From Gemmatimonadota bacterium (GTDB taxonomy: Bacteria; Gemmatimonadota; Gemmatimonadetes; Longimicrobiales; Gaopeijiaceae), in the NCBI GenBank assembly GCA_024638305.1, contig JAHEKN010000015.1, positions 1 through 38,351 of the forward strand: a stretch of DNA of 38,351 nucleotides. The letters are read 5' to 3'. Of this stretch, positions 8,160 to 16,014 are shown piece after piece. The notes beneath the pieces were generated by a model. It saw nothing but the letters and a program-made list of their open reading frames with translations. It was not told the origin of the DNA and ran no database searches. The position numbers and the translations under genes were made by a program. How positions within the stretch are numbered: position 1 is the first letter of the stretch; each line of letters starts with the position of its first letter.

Positions 8160-9443
8160 ATGGCGCCCCATCCCCCCTCCCGGGTCATCCGCGACCCCCT
8201 GTGGAACACCGTGCGGCTGGACCCGGTCGCGGTCGGCATCGTGGACACGCCCGCGTTCCAGCGCCTGCGGTACATCCGGCAGCTCGGACTGGCCCATCTC
8301 GTCTACCCCGGCGCCACGCACACCCGCTTCGATCACGCCATCGGTGTCTACCACCTGGCCCGGACGGCGCTACAGATCATGCGCGATAGAGGCGCCGGTC
8401 CGAGCCAGGTATGGGCCGGGGCCGACCTGATTCCCTACGCCGCCCTCCTGCACGACATCGGCCACTACGCGTTCTCGCACGCCCTCGAGGAATTGGAGCC
8501 GGACCGGCGGCCCGGTCACCACGAAGAAGTGAGCCGGCGGTTTTTCGATTCGGACGCTCTCCGGGCGGCGCTCGAGAGCCTGGGGTCGGACGCCGCCGCC
8601 AGGATCTACCAGATCATCCGCGGCGAGGGGTCCGAGCCGCTCGGCGGCCTGGTCGCAGGCAGCCTGGATCTCGACAAGATGGAGTACCTCAGGCGCGACG
8701 CGCGCTTCTGCGGAGTGCCCTACGGCGAGGTGGACGTGGACCGCCTGCTGCACGCCCTCGTGGTGGTCGAGGACCCGGCCGAAGGTCGACTCGAGCTCGG
8801 CGTGGAAGAGAAGGCCTTGAGCGCGCTCGAGTCCCTGCTGTTCGCAAAGTACCAGATGTTCCGCAACGTCTATTGGCACCACGCCGTGCGCGCGGCCACG
8901 GCCCTCTACAAGCGGATCGTCGAGGAGGCGGTGGCGTCCGAGCTGCTCCGCCCGGACGAGCTCATCGGGCCCACGGACGAGGCCCTCCTGTACGAGATCG
9001 AGCGACGCACGCGCAGCTCGGAGGGGCCCGTAGCGAATCGGCTGGCCCACCGGTGGCTTCCGGCTCTTCGACAGCGTCGCCTGCCGAAACGGGCCCTCGA
9101 GCTCACGGCGGCCGAGCTGCCACCCGAGAGGGTAGCTGCCTGGGTAGCGGGAGACCCGGCAAGGCGCCGGAAGCTCGAGGACAGCTGGGCGGAGTCGCTC
9201 GATCTCGAACCGGGCGAGGTGTTCATCGACTTCCCCGCCAAGGAGACGATGTTCCAGCTCGACGTCCTGGTGAGGCGGCGGAGCGGCTCGGTGCAGCGCA
9301 TCGGGCAAGAGGGCATTCCCGGCCTGATCGATCTGCCGAGCCTGGCACACGAGCTCTACCGGGCCGCCCGTGTGCTCCGCGTATTCACCCTGGAGCGCCG
9401 AGAGATCGACGGCGACTGGGCCCTTGCCCAGCTCATGGAGTGA
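8160..9443 (+). CDS. HD domain phosphohydrolase (dGTPase-like, COG1078 type)
   Basis: A 427-residue metal-dependent phosphohydrolase. The HD-domain ligands are clear: HTRFDHAIGVYHLA near residue 50, LLHDIGHYAFSHALEELE about residues 98-115, and the distal Asp in GSLDLDKMEYLRRDARFCGV. The opening region (RDPLWNTVRLDPVAVGIVD, FQRLRYIRQLGL) is typical of the family related to SAMHD1 and YwfO, which hydrolyse dNTPs. Substrate specificity cannot be told from sequence. ATG 8160 matches the usual family start; an upstream in-frame extension to 8025 looks like noncoding leader. The stop is followed by nearly 390 bases without a gene before the sigma factor. Confidence 0.9.
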   Translation: MAPHPPSRVIRDPLWNTVRLDPVAVGIVDTPAFQRLRYIRQLGLAHLVYPGATHTRFDHAIGVYHLARTALQIMRDRGAGPSQVWAGADLIPYAALLHDIGHYAFSHALEELEPDRRPGHHEEVSRRFFDSDALRAALESLGSDAAARIYQIIRGEGSEPLGGLVAGSLDLDKMEYLRRDARFCGVPYGEVDVDRLLHALVVVEDPAEGRLELGVEEKALSALESLLFAKYQMFRNVYWHHAVRAATALYKRIVEEAVASELLRPDELIGPTDEALLYEIERRTRSSEGPVANRLAHRWLPALRQRRLPKRALELTAAELPPERVAAWVAGDPARRRKLEDSWAESLDLEPGEVFIDFPAKETMFQLDVLVRRRSGSVQRIGQEGIPGLIDLPSLAHELYRAARVLRVFTLERREIDGDWALAQLME

Positions 9444-9832
9444 CCTCGTGTACCACCGGCCAGCGCTGTCCGGGGGCGCCGAAGACCTCTTCCGTCCCAG
9501 GCCACCATCGCGCTGCCGATCACGTCTCATCAGGTTGAGGGTGGACATAGGCTTTGCCGGGATCCTTGGGACCCCACCGGCGGTACTCAGGGGCAGCCCA
9601 CGTCGACACGCGCAGGCACCCCGCCGAGCGACGAGAGTGGTCCCCTGCGGCCAGCGCTTTCGGGGGGAACCCCTGGCAGCGGTCGGGGGTTACAGCAATG
9701 GCTGAACCCTGGACAGCAGAATTGGGATTCTGTAGTTTAGACGGCTTTGGATCCTACGCGGATCCGGCGAATGAAGTATTCGCGGTCCGACATCGTACAT
9801 TCCGGTGCGGCCCGACAAGGAGATAGATCAGG
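9444..9832 (+). other. Intergenic region upstream of the sigma factor gene
   Basis: No convincing gene in either strand across 389 bases. The distal 130 bases hold a candidate promoter and a leader of roughly 90 bases for the sigma factor gene. The rest shows only short GC-rich palindromes such as CAGCGCTG. Confidence 0.6.
9710..9738 (+). promoter_or_regulatory. Candidate sigma-70 promoter for the RpoD-like gene
   Basis: TGGACA (9710-9715) matches the -35 consensus at five of six positions. After a 17-base spacer comes TAGTTT (9733-9738), a weak -10 match. Transcription would start near 9745, giving a leader of about 90 bases. Confidence 0.4.
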
Positions 9833-10780
9833 ATGGCCACCCAGCGAAAGACCAGTAAGCAGGCGAAGAAGACGCCGGCGAAGACGGGAGCCACACGGGC
9901 GCCCCGCCGTCGCTCGCGCCGGAGCCTGCTTTCCGGGTTCGACGCCAGCATCGAGGAACAGACCGCTCTCGACCAGTACCTTCGTGATGTAAGCCGGCAT
10001 GAGCTCATCACGCCGGACAAGGAGAAGGAGCTCGGTTACAAGGCCCAGAAGGGCGATCTCGACGCGATCCAGGAGTTGGCGCGCGCCAATCTGCGGTTCG
10101 TGATCAGCGTGGCCAAGAAGTATCAGAACCGCGGGGTTTCCCTCACGGACCTGATTCAGGAAGGGAACGTGGGCCTGGTCACGGCCGCGCGAAAGTTCGA
10201 TCCGGACCAGGGCGTCAAGTTCATCAGCTACGCGGTGTGGTGGATCCGTCAGGCGATTCTTGCCTCCCTGGCCAACCAGGGTCGGTCGGTGCGCGTGCCG
10301 CTCAACCGCGCTTCGGACCTTGCGCGCATCTTCCGGGAGAAGGAGCGCCTCAAGCAGGAATTGGGTCGCGATCCCACGTCTGAGGAGCTGAGCAAGGCGA
10401 CCGAGCTGACCCCGGTCCTCATCGAGTCGCTGCAGACGCTCAATGCGGCCGAGATCCGCCTCGACGCGCCCATCGGCGACAGCGAGGACTCGCAGCTGGT
10501 GGAGCGCTTCATCATCGAGGAGGCCGCGGAGCCGGAGCAGGAGGTGGAGAGCCGCCTGCTGACCGAAATGGTGGAGGTGGCCCTCGACACGCTCGAGGCA
10601 CGCGATGCCAAGGTGCTGCGTCTCTACTTCGGGCTCGAGGGAGAGCGCGAGCACACGCTCGAGGAAATCGGCAACATCCTCGGCGTGACCCGCGAGCGGA
10701 TTCGCCAGCTTCGCGATCGCGCGCTCCGGCGCCTACGCGAAGGGTCCAAGGGGACGGCGCTCGAGTCGTTCGCGGCGTGA
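9833..10780 (+). CDS. RNA polymerase sigma-70 factor, RpoD/SigA-like, without region 1.1
   Basis: A 315-residue group 1 or 2 sigma factor that directs RNA polymerase to promoters. Region 1.2 (DQYLRDVSRHELITPDKE) is followed by the highly conserved region 2 (ANLRFVISVAKKYQNRGV, DLIQEGNVGL, FDPDQGVKFISYAVWWIRQ). Region 3 follows, and region 4 has the helix-turn-helix LEEIGNILGVTRERIRQLRDRALRRLR. Conservation of region 2 is at the level of primary sigma factors. Region 1.1 is absent, and the first 30 residues are instead a Lys/Arg-rich tail. The ATG is preceded by AAGGAG (9817-9822). It could be the housekeeping sigma factor of the organism or a group 2 alternative; only the genome can tell. A terminator-like hairpin follows. 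Confidence 0.93.
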   Translation: MATQRKTSKQAKKTPAKTGATRAPRRRSRRSLLSGFDASIEEQTALDQYLRDVSRHELITPDKEKELGYKAQKGDLDAIQELARANLRFVISVAKKYQNRGVSLTDLIQEGNVGLVTAARKFDPDQGVKFISYAVWWIRQAILASLANQGRSVRVPLNRASDLARIFREKERLKQELGRDPTSEELSKATELTPVLIESLQTLNAAEIRLDAPIGDSEDSQLVERFIIEEAAEPEQEVESRLLTEMVEVALDTLEARDAKVLRLYFGLEGEREHTLEEIGNILGVTRERIRQLRDRALRRLREGSKGTALESFAA

Positions 10781-10814
10781 CGAGAGCCCGGCCGGCAACG
10801 GCCCGGGACTTCCG

Positions 10815-10857
10815 ACGCCCTCCGGGCAGCCGCCGAGCGCGGCCGCTCGGAGGGCGT
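10815..10857 (+). terminator. Probable terminator after the RpoD-like gene
   Basis: ACGCCCTCCG (10815-10824) is perfectly complementary to CGGAGGGCGT (10848-10857). The enclosed region contains a second GC-rich palindrome. A short T-containing tail (TTGCGTTC) follows. It lies between the sigma factor and rsgA genes. Confidence 0.6.
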
Positions 10858-10886
10858 TTGCGTTCGACTGAGATGGATCGGATGCG

Positions 10887-11792
10887 GTGAGTCGGCTGGG
10901 CACCGTACACCAGGTCCTCGGGGGCGTGTACCAAATCCACCTCGACGATGGCAGTCTCGCGGAGGCGAGCATTCGCGGTCGTTTGAAGCACACGGCCGAT
11001 CCCGAGGACCGCGTGGTCATCGGCGACCGCGTGCGCCTGGCCGGCCCGGACGACTCCCTGACGATCGAGGAGTGTCTCGAGCGCACGTCGCGGCTCATTC
11101 GAGCCGGATCGGGGGGTCGTGCCCCCAAGGTGATGGCGGCCAATCTGGAACGGTTGGTCGTCGTGGTCGCCGCGGCTCGGCCCGATCCCCACACCGACGT
11201 CGTGGATCGCATGCTCGCGCTGGGCGAGCTCGGGGGGCTGGCCGGAGTGGTGATCATCAACAAGACGGACCTGCCCGATACTGCCGCCACGGTGGCCGAT
11301 CTGAAGGAGCTCTACGAGGGGGCAGGCTACCCGGTCATGCCCACGAGCGCCGAGGGGGGGCAGGGAATCGAGGCACTGCGCGAGCTGCTGTGCCGGGGGT
11401 CCTCCGTGCTGGTCGGCCCCTCCGGGGCGGGGAAATCGACCCTCATCCGGCAGGTCCAGCCGGGACTCGCCATCCGAATCGGCGAAGTGAGCGAGCGGAC
11501 CGGTGGTGGGCGCCATACGACGGTGTCCTCCCGCATCATCAGGCTCGAGTGCGGTGGACTCGTGGCGGACACTCCCGGCTTCGGCGAAGCGGGACTGTGG
11601 GGCATCGATCCGTCTGAGGTCGACTCACTGTTCCCGGAGATGGAGCCGTTCCTCGGTGCATGCCACTTTCGCGAGTGCACGCACGTTCACGAGCCGAATT
11701 GCGCCGTGAAGGACGCAGTCGAGGCCGGGCGCGTGGATCCTCGCCGGTACCGGAGCTACGTAGATCTCCAGGCGGCTGCCACAGAAAGCTGA
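10887..11792 (+). CDS. rsgA: Ribosome small subunit-dependent GTPase A
   Basis: A circularly permuted GTPase of 301 residues that acts in late maturation of the 30S subunit. An N-terminal OB-fold (about 1-70, with GDRVRL) is followed by the GTPase motifs in permuted order: G4 NKTD (125-128), G1 GPSGAGKST (177-185), G3 DTPG (228-231). A C-terminal zinc-binding knuckle has C259, C264, H266 and C272 (HFRECTHVHEPNC). Permutation and zinc site together identify RsgA. The start is GTG 10887 with a weak ribosome binding site. The gene converges with a lipoprotein gene 7 bases downstream. Confidence 0.95.
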   Translation: MSRLGTVHQVLGGVYQIHLDDGSLAEASIRGRLKHTADPEDRVVIGDRVRLAGPDDSLTIEECLERTSRLIRAGSGGRAPKVMAANLERLVVVVAAARPDPHTDVVDRMLALGELGGLAGVVIINKTDLPDTAATVADLKELYEGAGYPVMPTSAEGGQGIEALRELLCRGSSVLVGPSGAGKSTLIRQVQPGLAIRIGEVSERTGGGRHTTVSSRIIRLECGGLVADTPGFGEAGLWGIDPSEVDSLFPEMEPFLGACHFRECTHVHEPNCAVKDAVEAGRVDPRRYRSYVDLQAAATES

Positions 11793-11799
11793 ACTACTC

Positions 11800-12810
11800 C
11801 TAGCCGCCTGCCACGCCTCGGGCCGCCTGCCCGCAGGCATCCTGGAAAGCCAGCTCCCAGGTAGCGGCCCGTCGATTACCGACCGCGAACCACTGCCGGT
11901 CGGCGCCCAACACGTCCAATACGAACTCCGGGGAGCCGTCGCCATCCAGGTCCGCATGGTCCAAATATCGGGGCACGCCCTTTCCTTCCTCGGCGGCTGG
12001 CCGGTACCAGACGTAGCGCGGTTGATAGGCGGGCCCCTCGAGCTCCGCGATGAAGAAGATGGCGTGCGCGGAGTTTCCGGGCTCCGACACCGACAACCGG
12101 TCTCGGAAGAGGAATGTGGTCGCGAGCATCGGCGCACCGGTCGAGCTGAGGTCGATGACCCGGAGATCGCGTCGCGCCGCCTGTGTGTCGTCGGGCCAGC
12201 GCGCGCGAAACTGATTGAGAAGGTCGCCGTAGATCCGGAGGGTGTTAACCCGTTGTCCGCGATTGCTCGGACGTTCTGCCAGCTTGCCGCGGGGCACGTG
12301 TGCGCTCGCTTCGACCGGGAGCGCCAGGAAACGGCTCCGTCCCGTCGCGGTCGGGTTCAACTCGACGTATCCCGGTGCGGACACGTTCAGGCCGCAATAG
12401 CGACCGTCGCGCTCGGCCATGCCCTCGACCGTGAAACGGCCCACCCGCACACCGTCGGCGAACAGGGAGAACTCCGTGCCAGGAGCCAGCCGTTCGTCAA
12501 TGAAGCGCTGTGTGAACCCCGGCTCCTCCGCCTCCTGAAGGAGGGGAAGTACCGAGTCGCCCGCGACCTCGGCGACAGCAATCAGCCGGGATCCGGCCGG
12601 GTCCACCTCGACCACCGCGAGTACCGGACCCTCCGGGAGCGGCGGAAGGACGACTTCGGGCTCGGTGGAGAGCGAATCGACGCGCGCCCCGGGAGGCGGA
12701 TCAGCCTGCCGCAGCTCGACGTTCATGCCACCCCATTTCACGTTGTCGCACGCTTGGAGCGCCGTTAGTATCACGGCCAGAAGACCGCTGCGGACGAGAG
12801 GTCGGCTCAA
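11800..12810 (-). CDS. Predicted lipoprotein of unknown function
   Basis: A 336-residue protein with a lipoprotein signal: hydrophobic residues 8-20 ending in LQAC (C21), with Asp at +2, which in enterobacteria favours inner-membrane retention. The mature part has no domain I can name. The C-terminal segment contains DHADLDGDGSPEFVLDVLG, an Asp-rich calcium-loop pattern seen in VCBS/FG-GAP-like repeats, found only once here. It is transcribed away from the coiled-coil gene at 12893, and the 82-base gap must hold both promoters. It converges with rsgA. Confidence 0.72.
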   Translation of the reverse strand: MSRPLVRSGLLAVILTALQACDNVKWGGMNVELRQADPPPGARVDSLSTEPEVVLPPLPEGPVLAVVEVDPAGSRLIAVAEVAGDSVLPLLQEAEEPGFTQRFIDERLAPGTEFSLFADGVRVGRFTVEGMAERDGRYCGLNVSAPGYVELNPTATGRSRFLALPVEASAHVPRGKLAERPSNRGQRVNTLRIYGDLLNQFRARWPDDTQAARRDLRVIDLSSTGAPMLATTFLFRDRLSVSEPGNSAHAIFFIAELEGPAYQPRYVWYRPAAEEGKGVPRYLDHADLDGDGSPEFVLDVLGADRQWFAVGNRRAATWELAFQDACGQAARGVAGG

Positions 12811-12892
12811 CTGCGCCTCGGGTGGGGTGGGCTCGGTCGCTCAGCTTCGGGAAAGTACCCAAATCCCCAGTAGCACGGAACCCGGAAGCCCG

Positions 12893-13147
12893 ATGAACGA
12901 ACGCCTTGAAGCCATGATCCAGAAGCTCGAGCAGGAACGTGACGAGCTCAAACTCAAAATGCACCTGGCCAAGGCCGATGCCCGGGACGAGTTCGAGCAG
13001 ATGGAGGAGCGCTGGGGCCGTTTGCGTAGCAAGCTCGGCCAGGTGAAAGAGGGCGCGAGCGAAGCGTCGGGTGACGTTCGCGAAGCCGCGTCAGATCTCG
13101 CCGAAGAGATCCGCAAGGGATACCGCAAGATCCTCGACCGCATGTAG
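12893..13147 (+). CDS. Small coiled-coil protein of unknown function
   Basis: An 84-residue, highly charged protein predicted to be almost entirely helical coiled coil (for example MIQKLEQERDELKLKMHLAK and the DVREAASDLAEEIRKGYRK tail). It lacks a signal peptide or membrane segment. The ATG at 12893 starts with MNERLEAMIQ. A longer in-frame extension upstream would read through the promoter region of the divergent lipoprotein gene and looks noncoding. The neighbour downstream (52 bases) is another coiled-coil protein, so the two may be co-transcribed. No function can be assigned. Confidence 0.7.
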   Translation: MNERLEAMIQKLEQERDELKLKMHLAKADARDEFEQMEERWGRLRSKLGQVKEGASEASGDVREAASDLAEEIRKGYRKILDRM

Positions 13148-13199
13148 GGACACCACTAGCGGCCGGTGCGCCCCGGTCGGCGTAACCGGTGGACCCCCG

Positions 13200-13820
13200 A
13201 TGGAAACCTCCCGCCACGAGGCCGAGTCCGGCCAATTGGATGCACGGATCCTGGAGCTGCAGGGTGCGCCCGAGGAGCTACGGCTGCTCGAGGACGAGCT
13301 TCGCACCCTGCGGGCCGATGCGGCCGAGGCCGCCGGAGAGGTCGAGGTCCAGACCATGGATTGGCTGCGGGAACGACAGGACGCGGAGACCCATCTATTT
13401 GCCTACCGGGACCGGGCGCGTGAGCTGAAATCGAAGCTCGAGTCGCTACGTGCGATCGGGCTGGATGCGCCCTGCCCCACCTGCGGCCGCGTGCTCGAGG
13501 ACCACTACGGCGATGTGATCGCCCGCCTCGAAGAGGAGTGGGACAGCGTGGTCCAGGACGGAACCTGGTGGCGGCGCCGAAGGAATCAGCTGGAACTGAA
13601 GCCGGAAGCCGTGCAGGCCGTCGAAAGCCGTTCCATCAAGCTCCATTCGCAGGTGGAGGACGTGGCTGAGCGGGTGGAGGTCGCCCGTTCAGCCCTGCGA
13701 GAGCTTCAGGATCTCCGGGACATCAAAGCGGAGCTGGAGCGTCGCCGCCGGCGCGTAAACGGTGGCGAGGGACCACACCTCAACTTCCCAGAAGGGACCA
13801 CGCCTCCGCCCGCTCAGTGA
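13200..13820 (+). CDS. Coiled-coil protein with a Rad50-like CxxC zinc hook
   Basis: A 206-residue protein with two long coiled-coil arms (about residues 15-85 and 110-190) on either side of PCPTCGRVLEDHYGDVI, with C92 and C95. That layout, a helix, a CxxCG hook and a returning helix, is the central part of Rad50/SbcC, where two hooks share one zinc to dimerise. No ATPase halves are present, so this is a hook-only protein. In isolation it might dimerise through zinc. The C-terminus is Pro-rich. Its last 41 bases overlap the end of the DUF2723 gene on the other strand. Function unknown; the hook likeness is my reading and needs a profile search. Confidence 0.72.
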   Translation: METSRHEAESGQLDARILELQGAPEELRLLEDELRTLRADAAEAAGEVEVQTMDWLRERQDAETHLFAYRDRARELKSKLESLRAIGLDAPCPTCGRVLEDHYGDVIARLEEEWDSVVQDGTWWRRRRNQLELKPEAVQAVESRSIKLHSQVEDVAERVEVARSALRELQDLRDIKAELERRRRRVNGGEGPHLNFPEGTTPPPAQ

Positions 13821-16014
13821 ATCGCTCCAGGGACTCGGAATCGCCCTCGATCGCCGCGGCCTGGGCCAGGGCGTAATACACCCAGGCATAGTAGTTGGGG
13901 ATCCCGAGGGTCGAATGGTCCGGCCAGTGGTCCCACGCGTCGGGAATCCCCGTCCGGTGGATGAACACCTCTTCGGCGAGCCGCCGCGTCCTGGGCACAT
14001 CGACCCACGGACCGATGACCACCTCCAACGGCGTGCCCGCCGTACGGACCGCGCCCTCGGGCGGCTCAGTGGCCGGATCCCCGTCGAACACGCGGTAGGC
14101 CAGGCCTTGCCGAACCAGATGATCGCGCAGGCCCAGGCGAGTGGGGGCGTCCCCGCTCGACGCGAAATAGACCGGACGGTCGCCCAGGGACGCTCCGATG
14201 ATGGCCAGGGCGAACTGCATCCAGGGCTCCAGATACTGGTTGGCCGGCAGTGTCGCCCGCACCTGCCCGACCTGGTACGGCTGAGGCTGCTCCAGGTAGG
14301 ACAGACTTCGCGAGACCTGCAGTATGGTCTGGTCGTCGAGCCCCAGGATCGACCGGGTGGGCGGCGTCGAACCGTCGTATAGATCCGGCACGCCGGTCAC
14401 GGCCCCGTCGTATGGCCGCTGACAGGGTGCGCGCGTCGGATCGGCAAGCGGGTCCACGCCCTCGGGACAGGGCGCAGTGACGTCCCGGAGCTGGAATGCG
14501 TACCAATCCGTCTGCAGATAGGACGTGACGATCACGGCCACGTCACGCCGAATGCCCTCGACCTCCTGGAGGTACCAAAGAGGGAACGTGTCGTTGTCCC
14601 CGTTGGTGAAGAGCACCGAGTAGGGCTCCACGCTCATTAGGAGGTTGTACGCCCAGTCACGAGCCGAGTAGTCGTGGGCTCGGCTGGCCCAACTCCAGTT
14701 GAGCACCAAGGGGAGCAGCGCCAATCCCAGGATGGGGGCGGCCCTTAGTGGATTGCCGAGCCGCCGCCCCAGGCTACTCCACAGCGCCGCAAGGCCAACG
14801 CCGGCCCACAGCCCCCAAACGGAGAACCCGACCACGAAGAAGTAGTCGCGCTCACGGACTTCCCGAAAGTCGCGCCCTTCCGGAGCTCCGGGGAACGTGA
14901 AGCCGTAACGGAAGTTGAGGTAGAAGACGAGCCCGAAAGACAGGGTGGCGAACAGCGTCAGCACGTAGAGCGCGCTCGTCCGATCGCGACGGAAGTGCTC
15001 GAACGCCCCATGCAGCCCAAGGGCGGCGAAGAGGAGCGTGAAGGGCATGCGCGCGACGCTGAAGAGCATGTTGGCCCCGTCGAGCGCCCGGGCCCACTGC
15101 CAATCGAAGTACTGCAGATAGTTTCCGATCTGGGCGTGCAAGGGAGCCAGACGGGGGACGAGCGGCGGCTTTTCGTATTGCGTGCGGCTCAGGGCGTTCG
15201 AGAGCTCCTCGCAGCCGGCCTGCCCCCAGGTGACGATGCTTCCCAATGCCGAGGCGATGGACCCACAGGTCGGATCGGCCTCGTTGATGACCGGGTCGAG
15301 GGCAGCCCTGATGGGCAGGAACAGGTGCACGGAGAGACCGAGCAGTACGGCGATCGCGCTCGCCACGTACAGCCGGTAATTGGCGAGAGCCCGCGGGTGC
15401 ACCATCACCACGAACAGCGCGAGGGCCGGGGCAGCCAGGAACGCCATGAGGTGGTTCCCGACCGACAGGGCCAGCAGGAACACGATCAGGACGAGGCGGT
15501 TGTCGTCCCGCCCCCGCCCCAGCTCGTCCCGCCAGCGGAAGGCCAGCCAGGTCAGCAGAGCGATGGTCAGGAGTGAGACCGTATAGACCTTCTCGTTCAC
15601 GTTCGACTGATTCCAGACCGTGAACGCGGTGGCACTGACGAGCACGGCCGCGAGCGCGCCGAGCCGGCGGAAAAGCCGGTCCTCCGAGAAGTGAGACAGG
15701 ATACGCTCGACCACGAGGAACCAGAGCCCGTGGGCCACTGCGCTCATGAACGCGGACAGCAGATTGATCCGCACCGCCACGGCGAGTCCCGTGGGGGCCA
15801 GCAGAACGTTCCACGTCCGCGCCAGGATCACGAAGAGTGGGTTACCCGGCGGGTGCGGAATGCCCAGGATGTGGCCCGTCGCGATGTACTCGCTCGTATC
15901 CCAGAACTGCGTGGTCCGGGCGAGCGTCACGGCATAGAGCGCGAGCACGCCAGCGCCGACGATTGCCGCCAGGCGGTACGGAGGCCGGATCGCTGCTCTT
16001 GTCGGTGCCGTCAT
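13780..16014 (-). CDS. DUF2723 / TMEM260-like membrane glycosyltransferase-like protein
   Basis: A 744-residue polytopic membrane protein of the DUF2723 family, related to protein O-mannosyltransferases (the vertebrate member is TMEM260). The N-terminal part (about residues 10-420) has around ten hydrophobic segments. It carries the family signature FWDTSEYIATGHILGIPHPPGNPLF, whose acidic residues in the first extracytoplasmic loop correspond to the catalytic region of GT-C enzymes. A soluble C-terminal part of about 300 residues follows (VLFTNGDNDTFPLWYLQEVEGI is also typical). The ATG at 16014 overlaps the hyuA stop in ATGA, so translation is coupled; an in-frame start 60 bases upstream is unlikely. 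It may glycosylate exported proteins or lipids, but the substrate is unknown. Confidence 0.85.
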   Translation of the reverse strand: MTAPTRAAIRPPYRLAAIVGAGVLALYAVTLARTTQFWDTSEYIATGHILGIPHPPGNPLFVILARTWNVLLAPTGLAVAVRINLLSAFMSAVAHGLWFLVVERILSHFSEDRLFRRLGALAAVLVSATAFTVWNQSNVNEKVYTVSLLTIALLTWLAFRWRDELGRGRDDNRLVLIVFLLALSVGNHLMAFLAAPALALFVVMVHPRALANYRLYVASAIAVLLGLSVHLFLPIRAALDPVINEADPTCGSIASALGSIVTWGQAGCEELSNALSRTQYEKPPLVPRLAPLHAQIGNYLQYFDWQWARALDGANMLFSVARMPFTLLFAALGLHGAFEHFRRDRTSALYVLTLFATLSFGLVFYLNFRYGFTFPGAPEGRDFREVRERDYFFVVGFSVWGLWAGVGLAALWSSLGRRLGNPLRAAPILGLALLPLVLNWSWASRAHDYSARDWAYNLLMSVEPYSVLFTNGDNDTFPLWYLQEVEGIRRDVAVIVTSYLQTDWYAFQLRDVTAPCPEGVDPLADPTRAPCQRPYDGAVTGVPDLYDGSTPPTRSILGLDDQTILQVSRSLSYLEQPQPYQVGQVRATLPANQYLEPWMQFALAIIGASLGDRPVYFASSGDAPTRLGLRDHLVRQGLAYRVFDGDPATEPPEGAVRTAGTPLEVVIGPWVDVPRTRRLAEEVFIHRTGIPDAWDHWPDHSTLGIPNYYAWVYYALAQAAAIEGDSESLERFTERAEAWSLLGS

